Assembly (NCBI RefSeq): GCF_001889045.1
Contig: NZ_CP018155.1
Location: 2,420,001-2,484,000, forward strand
Length of the DNA stretch: 64,000 nucleotides
Reading direction: 5' to 3'
From: Tenacibaculum todarodis
GTDB lineage: Bacteria > Bacteroidota > Bacteroidia > Flavobacteriales > Flavobacteriaceae
The position numbers and the translations under genes were made by a program. The notes under the pieces were generated by a model that saw only the letters and a list, made by a program, of their open reading frames with translations, made no database searches and was not told the DNA's origin. Numbering within the stretch: position 1 is the stretch's first letter; the number at the start of each line of letters is the position of its first letter. Positions 54,439-61,925 of the stretch are shown here, in pieces.

Positions 54439-55080
54439 TTAATTGCTTTTTTTGATAGATTCTCTAATTTGTTTTTTAATACGTGAAATTATTTGACGTA
54501 TATTATCCCAAGTAGTTTCAAACATGGATTCCATTAACTCTATGTTTTCACTTCTCATTTTTTTTCCTTCTTCATAATGTTGAAAGTATACACTTACGAT
54601 GTCTCTTTTTTTAGAATCAAGATTGGCTAAAATTACATCTAATTGATTATTTTTTTTAGGCAGTTCCTTTTCTAAAACTTCGTACTCATCATCTTTTAAA
54701 TTAAAAAGCCAATCATTGTTGGTATCATCAATTTTAGATGTTTCATTTTTTAAATATGATTCATTATTTCTTAAATACTCTAATCTCTTATAGTATGCAA
54801 TTGTAGCTAAATAAGCTTTAAAACCAGAGTCTGATGATTTGTGTTTATCTGGTTTATAATCCCAATCTAATGGATTGTTCCAAACATGATGAAATACTTC
54901 ATTTAGTATCGTTTTGGAGAATTCTTCTTTATGTGATTTGTAGTTAATATTTTTCATTATTACATTGTATAAAAACAATCTGTAATACTCATAAATTTTA
55001 GAAAAAGAAACTTTAGCTTCTTTGGAATTTGTTTCTTTTTCTGAAATAATTAATAAATGAAATTCTATATCCAATAGCAT
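54439..55080 (-). CDS. RNA polymerase sigma-70-family (ECF-like) factor
   Basis: A 213-residue protein from the ATG at 55080 (MLLDIEFHLLIISE); an upstream TTG is open but lies in the palindromic operator. The region 2-like part includes VWNNPLDWDYKPDKHK and GFKAYLATIAYYKRLEYLRN; the region 4-like part is LANLDSKKRDIVSVYFQHYE followed by TTWDNIRQIISRIKKQIRES, a helix-turn-helix. The similarity to ECF sigma factors is clear in pattern but the sequence is diverged. It heads a leftward operon with the 100-residue protein and the ImmA/IrrE peptidase. It may transcribe the divergent cyclase operon, which lacks a TAnnTTTG element. Confidence 0.75.
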   Translation of the reverse strand: MLLDIEFHLLIISEKETNSKEAKVSFSKIYEYYRLFLYNVIMKNINYKSHKEEFSKTILNEVFHHVWNNPLDWDYKPDKHKSSDSGFKAYLATIAYYKRLEYLRNNESYLKNETSKIDDTNNDWLFNLKDDEYEVLEKELPKKNNQLDVILANLDSKKRDIVSVYFQHYEEGKKMRSENIELMESMFETTWDNIRQIISRIKKQIRESIKKSN

Positions 55081-55100
55081 TATAATGATATGTGTTTTCC

Positions 55101-55121
55101 GTGACAAATATTTTTTGTCAC
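55101..55121. promoter_or_regulatory. Inverted repeat GTGACAAA-N5-TTTGTCAC upstream of the sigma factor gene
   Basis: A perfect 8-base inverted repeat 21 bases before the sigma factor ATG. Its left end, read leftward, contains AATATTTG, one mismatch from TAnnTTTG, so a bound protein could control the leftward promoter. Confidence 0.5.
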
Positions 55122-55143
55122 ACTTTGTTCATATATACATAGC

Positions 55144-55160
55144 ACCTCTAAAGTAGAGGT
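55144..55160. promoter_or_regulatory. Inverted repeat ACCTCTA-N3-TAGAGGT before the cyclase operon
   Basis: A perfect 7-base inverted repeat, 35 bases before the ATG of the first cyclase-operon gene. It could be an operator or a leader hairpin. Confidence 0.45.
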
Positions 55161-55194
55161 TTAAAAATGTTAAAATATACAAAATTTAATTAAG

Positions 55195-55371
55195 ATGGCA
55201 ACAAATGGTAAAAGCGGAGATAACCGCAGACATGGAGCAGTCAAAGGACGCTCACAAGTAAAGAACCCAAAAACAGATATATGGATAAAAAGAGATTCAG
55301 AAACTGGACGTTTTATGGATGGTAAAACATCAAGTAAAACACCTTTTAAAGGAGTTCGAAAAGAAAATTAA
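55195..55371 (+). CDS. Small basic protein, first gene of the cyclase operon
   Basis: A 58-residue, strongly basic, glycine-rich protein: MATNGKSGDNRRHGAVKGRS, then QVKNPKTDIWIKRDSETGRF and MDGKTSSKTPFKGVRKEN. The segment NPKT..W.KRD..TGRFMD is of a kind I have seen in many small unnamed bacterial proteins, so a conserved family probably exists, but its function is unknown. It looks intrinsically disordered and could bind nucleic acid or act as a target of the E2-like or LRAT-like proteins. The stop is 3 bases before the next gene. It starts the operon 88 bases after the sigma-factor palindrome. Confidence 0.7.
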   Translation: MATNGKSGDNRRHGAVKGRSQVKNPKTDIWIKRDSETGRFMDGKTSSKTPFKGVRKEN

Positions 55372-55374
55372 GTT

Positions 55375-55800
55375 ATGGAAGATTATAATAGATTATTAAA
55401 TAGCTTAAAACCAATAGATGTTATCGTAGCTAAAAAAAGAGTTGGTTTAGGAAGAATTCTAAATCACTACATCGTCTATTTAGGTAATGGGATATTTGTT
55501 GGAAATTTAAAAGGATGTGTAAAACAAGTAACACAAAATGAACTTTATGAATTACTTAAAGTTTACGAACCGATTGAAATTAGAGAATTTACTGGAACAC
55601 AATTAGATGCAAGAGAAGCCATATTTAGAGTTAAGCAAAAGCTAGGACACCCTTACAGCTTTTTAGGCTTTAATTGTGAACATTTTGCTAATTGGGTACA
55701 ATATGGTAAAGAAACTAGCAACCAAGTTACTAATGGTTTTTTAATACTGGCTGGTTTAGTCACTTTAAAATTAATTACTACTGGAGATGGAAAAAGATAG
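55375..55800 (+). CDS. LRAT/NlpC-P60-like papain-fold protein
   Basis: A 141-residue protein of the lecithin:retinol-acyltransferase-like branch of the NlpC/P60 superfamily. The catalytic His is in RILNHYIVYLGNGIFVGN (His31) and the nucleophile Cys in LGFNCEHFANWVQYGKE (Cys101, followed by Glu-His-Phe, which is diagnostic). The final 20 residues are hydrophobic (VTNGFLILAGLVTLKLI) and may attach it to the membrane, where the next gene's effector sits. Such proteins act as acyltransferases or thiol peptidases. The gene overlaps the effector gene by 14 bases, so the two are translationally coupled. Confidence 0.85.
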   Translation: MEDYNRLLNSLKPIDVIVAKKRVGLGRILNHYIVYLGNGIFVGNLKGCVKQVTQNELYELLKVYEPIEIREFTGTQLDAREAIFRVKQKLGHPYSFLGFNCEHFANWVQYGKETSNQVTNGFLILAGLVTLKLITTGDGKR

Positions 55801-56272
55801 ATTGAAATATACTATAAATAGATTTGACCATTATTTTGATAGTGTTAATAATAAATCTGCTGTTTACATTGCCATTAATACTTTTATAACTGGTGGTATT
55901 ATTGTCTTACTTACACAGACAAATATAGTTAAGGATTTAATTATTTTAGGTCAAGTTACTGTTTGGTTACTACTTCTTACTGGTATCGTAAATCTAATCG
56001 TATTATCTATTGCGAGTATTCCATTTTTTTCATCTAAACCAAAATCTATCTATTATTTTGGAGCAATATCTAAAATGACACAATCTGAATTCAATAAAAC
56101 TTCTAAAAATTACACTAAAAAGGAAGAGTTAAAAGATTTAAGATCACAAACTTTTGCTCTTTCGCAAGGTTTGACAAAAAAATTCACAAAATTAAAATTA
56201 GCAGGTATATTATTGGTTACACAATTCTTTATGCTTTTATTAATTTTTATAACAATATTAATCAATCTATAA
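55787..56272 (+). CDS. Pycsar effector-type membrane protein (DUF5706/PycTM-like)
   Basis: A 161-residue membrane protein with helices at about 24-44 (SAVYIAINTFITGGIIVLLT), 53-80 (GQVTVWLLLLTGIVNLIVLS) and 136-161 (LKLAGILLVTQFFMLLLIFI). Between helices 2 and 3 is a soluble segment with PKSIYYFGAISKMTQSEF and LRSQTFALSQGLTKKFTKLK. This is the pattern of the Pycsar effector transmembrane domain (PycTM, DUF5706): N-terminal Lys before helix 1, an S..FF..P end of helix 2, and the K.K...A start of helix 3. In characterised systems the protein disrupts the membrane when it senses cCMP or cUMP. The cyclase gene follows 11 bases later. Confidence 0.85.
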   Translation: MEKDRLKYTINRFDHYFDSVNNKSAVYIAINTFITGGIIVLLTQTNIVKDLIILGQVTVWLLLLTGIVNLIVLSIASIPFFSSKPKSIYYFGAISKMTQSEFNKTSKNYTKKEELKDLRSQTFALSQGLTKKFTKLKLAGILLVTQFFMLLLIFITILINL

Positions 56273-56283
56273 AATTAAAAATT

Positions 56284-57270
56284 ATGAGTATTTTCAATCC
56301 ATATTTGGATGTTATCAAAAAAGCAGTAGATAAAGATCCGAGAAATAATTATATTAAACTTTTTTCAAAACAGCCAGAATCAGATTTTGACACAAGTTAC
56401 ATTAACGAATTACGGAATGAGTTACCAGGTTTAAAGAATCTAAATGAATCTTCGCGTTTAGTAAAAGGACTAAATACACCAGCAATTGAGAACTTACCAA
56501 GATTAGGAAATCATCCTGATTTTGCAAATCTAAAATACACCAATAACACAGAAAAACATTGGATTATTTCTGCTTTTGTTGATGTGAAAAAGAGCACACA
56601 ACTTTACAATAATTTTGCTTTAGCTACTGTAGCTTTGATTACAGAAAGTATTATTAAGGCATCTATTTTTGCCGTAAATCTATGTGGTGGTTATGTCCAT
56701 CGAATACAGGGTGATGGATTGATGGTTTATTTTGGTGGAAAAAATATTGAAAAAAAACAAGCTACAAAAGATGCTTTAAAAGCTTTTGCAATGATTTCTT
56801 ATTTTGTAAAAAATGATTTAAAAGACTATTTTGATTCAAAAGGAATTAAAGATATATATACTAGAGCAGGAGTTGATTTAGGGCACGATAACCAAGTACT
56901 TTGGATGTATTCTGGTTTAGGAGATTCGGGTGAGGTTACCACGTGTAGTTTACACACAAGTCTTGCTCCTAAAATGCAAGCTAATGCAACCTCAAACGGA
57001 ATCGTTACAGGGCAAAATATTATAAATCAAATTTCTTCTTCTGATAAGTATTTTAAAGTAAAGTCGAAACCTATTTGGGATTATGAAGATGGACGGTTTT
57101 ATAATCAATATGATTTTAATTGGGAAAGATATTTAGTGGATAATGATTTTGCAAAACAAAATATAGATAGTGATCTAATTTTAAATATTGGAAATACCAA
57201 AGCGCCAGTATTAAATCCAGTCCTTTTAAGTCCTATTGCAGAGGTAAATAAACCGTATTATAATTTTTAA
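56284..57270 (+). CDS. Class III nucleotide cyclase, probable Pycsar pyrimidine cyclase (PycC-like)
   Basis: A 328-residue protein. Residues about 90-250 form a class III cyclase domain: HWIISAFVDVKKSTQLYNN with metal Asp100, VHRIQGDGLMVYFGG with metal Asp144, TRAGVDLGHDNQVLWMYSGL, and VTTCSLHTSLAPKMQA, where the transition-state residues should lie. The standalone form without receiver, membrane or HAMP domains, and the effector gene 11 bases upstream, point to a Pycsar cyclase that makes cCMP or cUMP upon phage infection rather than a housekeeping adenylate cyclase. The N-terminal 90 and C-terminal 70 residues match no domain I know. Specificity cannot be fixed from this reading. Confidence 0.85.
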   Translation: MSIFNPYLDVIKKAVDKDPRNNYIKLFSKQPESDFDTSYINELRNELPGLKNLNESSRLVKGLNTPAIENLPRLGNHPDFANLKYTNNTEKHWIISAFVDVKKSTQLYNNFALATVALITESIIKASIFAVNLCGGYVHRIQGDGLMVYFGGKNIEKKQATKDALKAFAMISYFVKNDLKDYFDSKGIKDIYTRAGVDLGHDNQVLWMYSGLGDSGEVTTCSLHTSLAPKMQANATSNGIVTGQNIINQISSSDKYFKVKSKPIWDYEDGRFYNQYDFNWERYLVDNDFAKQNIDSDLILNIGNTKAPVLNPVLLSPIAEVNKPYYNF

Positions 57271-57929
57271 TGAATTCTGCACTTAAAAAAGACATACATG
57301 AGTTTCTAAACACATATTATAATTTTAAAATCACTAAAAATGAAAGCTGTGTTGTTTTAAGTGGATTTATTGATGTTTTTGATGTGGATGATGTGCTTTG
57401 GGGGAATTATGATATCAATGTATTTGTACCAACTAAAAATTATCCTCACGTTACACCTATAGTTGTTGAAACATCTAAAAATATTGATAGAAGTTGGGAT
57501 TTTCATATATCGGATGAAGGTTTGTGCTGTCTTGCAATACCTCATAAACTAATTTTAGAACAACGAAGTGGAATAAATATAATCAATTTTTATAAAAAGT
57601 TTATTTATCCATTTTTTGCGAACCATCAATATAAATTAAAAACTGGAAAATATGCTAATGGAGAGTTTGCACATCACGAAAAAGGTATTCTACAATTTTA
57701 TAAAGAAGAATTAGAAACAGACAATCTTTTATATATTGAAAAAATCATTCATGTTGGAATAGGAAAACTTAAAGTTGGGAATAATGATTTATGTCCAATT
57801 TGTAGTGAGAATAAATTTAAAAGATGTTGTAAAATTAAAGTCTTAAAAATAGAGAAATATGGTCTAGAACAACTTAAAAAAGATTTAGAAATTGTTAAAA
57901 ATGAAATGCTAGAACATAGAAACCTATAG
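57270..57929 (+). CDS. E2-like (UBC-fold) protein with C-terminal SEC-C zinc motif
   Basis: A 219-residue protein. Residues about 25-130 have the pattern of bacterial E2 (ubiquitin-conjugating-like) domains found in anti-phage operons: NYDINVFVPTKNYPHVTPIV, DRSWDFHISDEGLCCLAIP with candidate catalytic Cys86 or Cys87 and His79, then IIYPFFANHQYK-like text (KFIYPFFANHQYKLKTGKYA). From 174 the SEC-C motif LCPICSENKFKRCCK (Cys175, 178, 186, 187) would bind zinc. E2-like proteins in CBASS systems attach cyclases to targets; here the neighbour is a class III cyclase. Its ATG overlaps the cyclase stop (TAATG), and its own stop is 4 bases from the converging ATPase gene. Confidence 0.75.
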   Translation: MNSALKKDIHEFLNTYYNFKITKNESCVVLSGFIDVFDVDDVLWGNYDINVFVPTKNYPHVTPIVVETSKNIDRSWDFHISDEGLCCLAIPHKLILEQRSGINIINFYKKFIYPFFANHQYKLKTGKYANGEFAHHEKGILQFYKEELETDNLLYIEKIIHVGIGKLKVGNNDLCPICSENKFKRCCKIKVLKIEKYGLEQLKKDLEIVKNEMLEHRNL

Positions 57930-57933
57930 TTTT

Positions 57934-59883
57934 TTACCATTTCATTTTCTGTAATCTTACCGCATTCAGAATTGCCAGTAAAGCCACACCTACATCTGCA
58001 AAAACGGCTTCCCACATTGTAGCTAATCCACCAGCTCCTAAAATTAACACAATCACTTTTACACCAAATGCTAATCCAATATTTTGCCATACAATTTTTC
58101 TTGTAGAACGACCAATTTGAATTGCTTTTATCACTTTTGAAGGTTGATCTGTTTGAATAATTACATCTGCTGTTTCAATAGCAACATCGCTACCTAAACC
58201 ACCCATTGCAATACCAACATCACTTGCAGCCAAAACAGGCGCATCATTAATTCCATCACCAATAAAAGCAATCTTATTTTCTGAATTTTGTTTTAATTTT
58301 TCTACTTCATTCAATTTATCTTCTGGCAATAAACCGCCTTTAGCTTTTTCAATATTTAGTTCTGTAGCTACTTTTTGCGTAATAGAATCCTTATCCCCAG
58401 AAAGCATCATTATTTTTTTAATACCTACTTTATGTAAATTGGTAATTGTTTCTTTTGCATCTTCTTTTAGTTCATCTGCTATCACAACATAACCTGCAAA
58501 TTGATTATCGATTGCAACTAAAACGATAGATTCTACAATAGATTCCGTTTCAGATGGAACATCAATATTATTAGAAGACATTAAGGCTTTATTTCCTACT
58601 AAAACTGTTTTACCATTTACAATCCCTTTTAAACCTTTACCTGCAATTTCCGATACTTCTGAAGCTTGAAAATCTTTACCATCTGCTTTATATTCTAAAA
58701 TAGCTTTTGCAATAGGATGTGTAGATTGTTCTTCCATTGCCATTAGGTATTTCATAAACTCTTTTTCTTCCCAATTAATGGCTTTAATTTCTTTAATTTT
58801 AAACACTCCTTTTGTTACAGTGCCAGTTTTATCCATTACCAATGTATTTATCTTGGTCATAGCGTCTAAAAATGAAGCGCCTTTAAACAATATTCCATTT
58901 TTTGAAGCTGCTCCCAAACCACCAAAGTATCCTAAAGGAATAGAAATAACCAAGGCACAAGGACAGGAAATTACTAAAAATATTAATGCACGATATAGCC
59001 AATCTCTAAACACATAATCATCTACAAAAAAGTATGGTAAAAATGTTATCGCAATAGCCAAATAAACCACAATAGGAGTGTAGATACGAGCAAATTTTCT
59101 AATGAATAATTCTGTTTTAGATTTACGAGCTGTTGCGTTCTGCACCATATGTAGAATTCGAGAAATTGAACTATCCTTAAATTCTTTTGTAGTTTCGATT
59201 TCTATTACACCATCCATATTAATGCTACCGGCAAATACTTTTTCACCTTTTGAAATCGTATCTGGCTTGCTTTCACCAGTTAAAGCTGCTGTATTGAAAG
59301 ACCCTTTTTCGGATAATAAAATACCATCCAATGGAATTTTTTCACCTACACGAACTTGAATTTTCTCTCCAATATTTACAGCTTCTGGCGACACACTTAT
59401 ATAGTCACCATCACGAAATACATTGGCTTCTTTTGGCCTAACATCCAATAATGCTTTAATATTTCCTTTTGCTCTATTTACTGCTGCATTTTGAAATAAT
59501 TCTCCTACTGCATAAAATAGCATTACTGCAACACCTTCTGGATATTCACCAATTATAAATGCACCAATCGTGGCAATAGACATTAAAAAGAACTCGGTAA
59601 AAACATCGCCTTTTATAAGGCTTTTCCATCCTTCTTTAATTACTGGAAATCCAACTGGAATATATGCTAAAGTGTACCAAACTACTCGAATCCATCCTTT
59701 AAATTGAGGAATCACATCAAAATAATCTACAGCGATACCTACAATTAACATTACAAAACTTATGATAGCAGGAATGTATGTTTTGAATGCGCTACCATCT
59801 CCGTGGTCGTGACCATCATCGTGAGAATGTTGTTCCTTTGAATTTGGTTTTAAATCTCTTAAATTGACTTTCTTTTTCTTCAT
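57934..59883 (-). CDS. Heavy-metal P1B-type ATPase (Zn/Cd/Pb-type)
   Basis: A 649-residue metal pump. The cytoplasmic N-terminus is short and His-rich (EQHSHDDGHDHGDG) in place of an HMA domain. Membrane helices flank an A-domain with LTGESKPDTISKGE, the CPC metal motif in ISCPCALVISIPLGYFGGLG, the phosphorylation site VMDKTGTVTKG, EEQSTHPIAKAIL and GDGINDAPVLAASD. The layout fits ZntA/CadA-type exporters of Zn, Cd, Co or Pb. Last gene of the leftward metal-resistance operon; its ATG overlaps the DUF3703-like stop by 4 bases. Confidence 0.94.
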   Translation of the reverse strand: MKKKKVNLRDLKPNSKEQHSHDDGHDHGDGSAFKTYIPAIISFVMLIVGIAVDYFDVIPQFKGWIRVVWYTLAYIPVGFPVIKEGWKSLIKGDVFTEFFLMSIATIGAFIIGEYPEGVAVMLFYAVGELFQNAAVNRAKGNIKALLDVRPKEANVFRDGDYISVSPEAVNIGEKIQVRVGEKIPLDGILLSEKGSFNTAALTGESKPDTISKGEKVFAGSINMDGVIEIETTKEFKDSSISRILHMVQNATARKSKTELFIRKFARIYTPIVVYLAIAITFLPYFFVDDYVFRDWLYRALIFLVISCPCALVISIPLGYFGGLGAASKNGILFKGASFLDAMTKINTLVMDKTGTVTKGVFKIKEIKAINWEEKEFMKYLMAMEEQSTHPIAKAILEYKADGKDFQASEVSEIAGKGLKGIVNGKTVLVGNKALMSSNNIDVPSETESIVESIVLVAIDNQFAGYVVIADELKEDAKETITNLHKVGIKKIMMLSGDKDSITQKVATELNIEKAKGGLLPEDKLNEVEKLKQNSENKIAFIGDGINDAPVLAASDVGIAMGGLGSDVAIETADVIIQTDQPSKVIKAIQIGRSTRKIVWQNIGLAFGVKVIVLILGAGGLATMWEAVFADVGVALLAILNAVRLQKMKW

Positions 59884-60242
59884 TTTGAATTGAATAAATT
59901 TTTAATATCATTAGGTATAATCATAGATTTTAATGGTGGTACGTTTGCACCGCCTGTGTTACCAAGTGGCACGTGGTCAATAAATGATTTCCAACCACCA
60001 ACAAGTAACCTAATAATTTGACCGAGTACTTCTTTAGTATCTTTTTGCATAAATCCAAATTTTAGCATTAGCCAATGTGAATAGGTATGTTCTATAGGGT
60101 AAGATTGCCCTATTATATGACTGCGTTCTAAATGATACCAAGCATTATTATACTGCTTATTTTCTAAACATAAACTGTATAGTTTTAATTCTTCATTATA
60201 AGCCTGTTTAAGAGGTTTAGGTATTTTAGTATTAAACTTCAT
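59880..60242 (-). CDS. DUF3703-family protein
   Basis: A 120-residue soluble helical protein from the ATG of MKFNTKIPKPLKQAYNEELK; an upstream TTG is open but would run close to the fur-like gene. Conserved features are AWYHLERSHIIGQSYPIEHT, YSHWLMLKFGF, GQIIRLLVGGWKS and PLGNTGGANVPPLKSMIIPN, which match DUF3703 proteins found beside heavy-metal efflux genes. The His residues (HLERSH, EHTYSH) might bind metal, which is inference. Between the Fur-like regulator and the P-type ATPase genes. Confidence 0.85.
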   Translation of the reverse strand: MKFNTKIPKPLKQAYNEELKLYSLCLENKQYNNAWYHLERSHIIGQSYPIEHTYSHWLMLKFGFMQKDTKEVLGQIIRLLVGGWKSFIDHVPLGNTGGANVPPLKSMIIPNDIKNLFNSK

Positions 60243-60298
60243 ATCCACTAATTTTTTATAAAAATAATCTAATAGTAAGTGCAATGGAAGTACATTTG

Positions 60299-60712
60299 TT
60301 ATCTACTACACTTATCACAAATACCTTTTACAACCAAGTTTACATTTTCTGAAACAAAGCCATCAGGCACTTTAATTTTTGGTATTTTATGGTCTGTTAA
60401 GCAAATGGTTTCATTACAATTGTTACAATGGAAATGTAAGTGTAAATCTTTATTTATATCACAACTACAACCTTGTTCACATAAAGCATATTTGGTAATA
60501 CCTGTACCATCATCTATTTGATGTACAATGTCTTTTTCCTCGAATGTTTTAATAGTTCTGTACAATGTAGTTCTATCTGCTTTTTCAAAAGCATTTTCAA
60601 TATCACTTAATGTTACTGCTACTTGTTTCTCTGCAAGAAACTTATAAATCAATAAACGCATTGCCGTAACGCGAATATTTTTTAACTCTAATAATTGTTC
60701 TATGGTTTGCAT
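60299..60712 (-). CDS. Fur-family metal-responsive regulator
   Basis: A 137-residue Fur-type regulator. The winged helix is at residues about 10-75 (VTLSDIENAFEKADRTTLYR followed by TIKTFEEKDIVHQI). The dimerisation domain has HLHFHCNNCNETICLTDH (metal His and the first Cys pair) and ends GICDKCSR (second Cys pair), a structural zinc site. In this context it probably senses Zn or a related metal and represses the surrounding efflux operon, as an alternative to an ArsR/SmtB regulator. It starts 4 bases before the adaptor stop and is inside the operon. Confidence 0.9.
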   Translation of the reverse strand: MQTIEQLLELKNIRVTAMRLLIYKFLAEKQVAVTLSDIENAFEKADRTTLYRTIKTFEEKDIVHQIDDGTGITKYALCEQGCSCDINKDLHLHFHCNNCNETICLTDHKIPKIKVPDGFVSENVNLVVKGICDKCSR

Positions 60713-60715
60713 AAT

Positions 60716-61921
60716 CTAATGTTCGTGTTCTGCTTCGCCTTTTTTCATTTCGGCTATTAAATAATAGGCATTATTATAAGCAAAGTTTGTATTTGGTTTT
60801 ATATCTTCAGAAAATTGAATAGCTATCCAATTGCCATCTTTTGCTCCTAAAAGCACTTCAACTGGTTTAAAACTCCAATCGTCATTTTCTTTTTCTGCCG
60901 AAAACACAAAAAATTTATCACCTTCTTTTACTATCGCACTTTCGGGCAATGCCATAGTTTGTGTGTTTTCTGTTTGAATTTTTCCTTGAATATACATTCC
61001 AGGAATTAAGTTACCTTTCTTGTTTTCAATTTCAGCGTGTACGTGTACTGCTTTAGGGTCATCTTCAAATGTTTTGCTTACGGAATAGATTTCTGCTGTT
61101 AATTCTTCATCTTGCATTGTTTGTATATTAAAGCTTACTTTTTGACCTTTCTTAACTTTATACACATCTTTTTCAAAGACCATTAAATCAGCGTGAACGT
61201 GATGTGTGTTTACAATTTCAAAAAGTTCGGTTTGTGGTTCTACATACTGACCTGTTTTCACTTCAACCTTTTGCACATAGCCTTCAATAGGACTGCGTAG
61301 TGAAATACTTTGAGCAATTGTTCCATTTTTAACTAATGAGGTGTTTATGTTTAATAGTTTTAATTGTGCTTCTAAACCGTTTGCCATCGCTTTTGAGGCA
61401 TCATATTCAGCTTCTGCTTTTTGAAAATTTGCACCAGAGCCAACTCCTGCATCATATAATTTTTGTTGACGCTCAAAGTTCTTCTTTAAAAAATTACTAT
61501 TGCTAAAAGCATTCAAATAATCGGTTTGCATTTGAATAATATTTGGATGTGAAAGATATGCCACAACTTGACCTTTATTCACTTTGTCTCCTTCAATCAC
61601 TTTTATGGATAACACATTTGCACCAACTACAGAAGTTATTGCTGCTTCACTTTGTGGTGGTACTTCCAATGTGCCATTTGCTTCTACATAACCACTCATA
61701 TTACGCAATGCAATGGTGTCTATCTTCATTTTTAAAGCTTCAAACTGTTGTTGTGAAAGCATCACTTCTTCGCCTTCGCTATGGTCATCGTTTTCTTCAA
61801 TCTTTTGTTCTTCGTTATGGGAATGACCATCACCTTCCTTATGGCTTTCTTTATTTCCGCAAGCAACAACTAAAAATGAAACTGTTAGTAGTGCTAAAAT
61901 TATATATTGTGTGTTTTTCAT
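60716..61921 (-). CDS. Heavy-metal efflux adaptor (CzcB-type, HlyD family), lipoprotein
   Basis: A 401-residue periplasmic adaptor with lipoprotein signal (IILALLTVSFLVVAC, Cys21). A His/Glu-rich stretch follows (HKEGDGHSHNEEQKIEENDD, HSEGEEVM), probably metal-binding. Standard adaptor domains: EVPPQSEAAITSVVGANVLS, VIEGDKVNKGQVVAYLSHPN, a coiled hairpin (LYDAGVGSGANFQKAEAEYD), and SLRSPIEGYVQKVEVKTGQY. It ends KKGEAEHEH. It links the CzcA-type pump with its fused outer-membrane domain. Five bases separate it from that gene. Confidence 0.93.
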   Translation of the reverse strand: MKNTQYIILALLTVSFLVVACGNKESHKEGDGHSHNEEQKIEENDDHSEGEEVMLSQQQFEALKMKIDTIALRNMSGYVEANGTLEVPPQSEAAITSVVGANVLSIKVIEGDKVNKGQVVAYLSHPNIIQMQTDYLNAFSNSNFLKKNFERQQKLYDAGVGSGANFQKAEAEYDASKAMANGLEAQLKLLNINTSLVKNGTIAQSISLRSPIEGYVQKVEVKTGQYVEPQTELFEIVNTHHVHADLMVFEKDVYKVKKGQKVSFNIQTMQDEELTAEIYSVSKTFEDDPKAVHVHAEIENKKGNLIPGMYIQGKIQTENTQTMALPESAIVKEGDKFFVFSAEKENDDWSFKPVEVLLGAKDGNWIAIQFSEDIKPNTNFAYNNAYYLIAEMKKGEAEHEH

Positions 61922-61925
61922 TGTC

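Noticed and set aside
55195..57929. Reading the cyclase operon as a housekeeping adenylate cyclase cluster
   Set aside because: The cyclase has no sensor or membrane domain and sits with a DUF5706-type effector and an E2-like protein, which points to a defence system.
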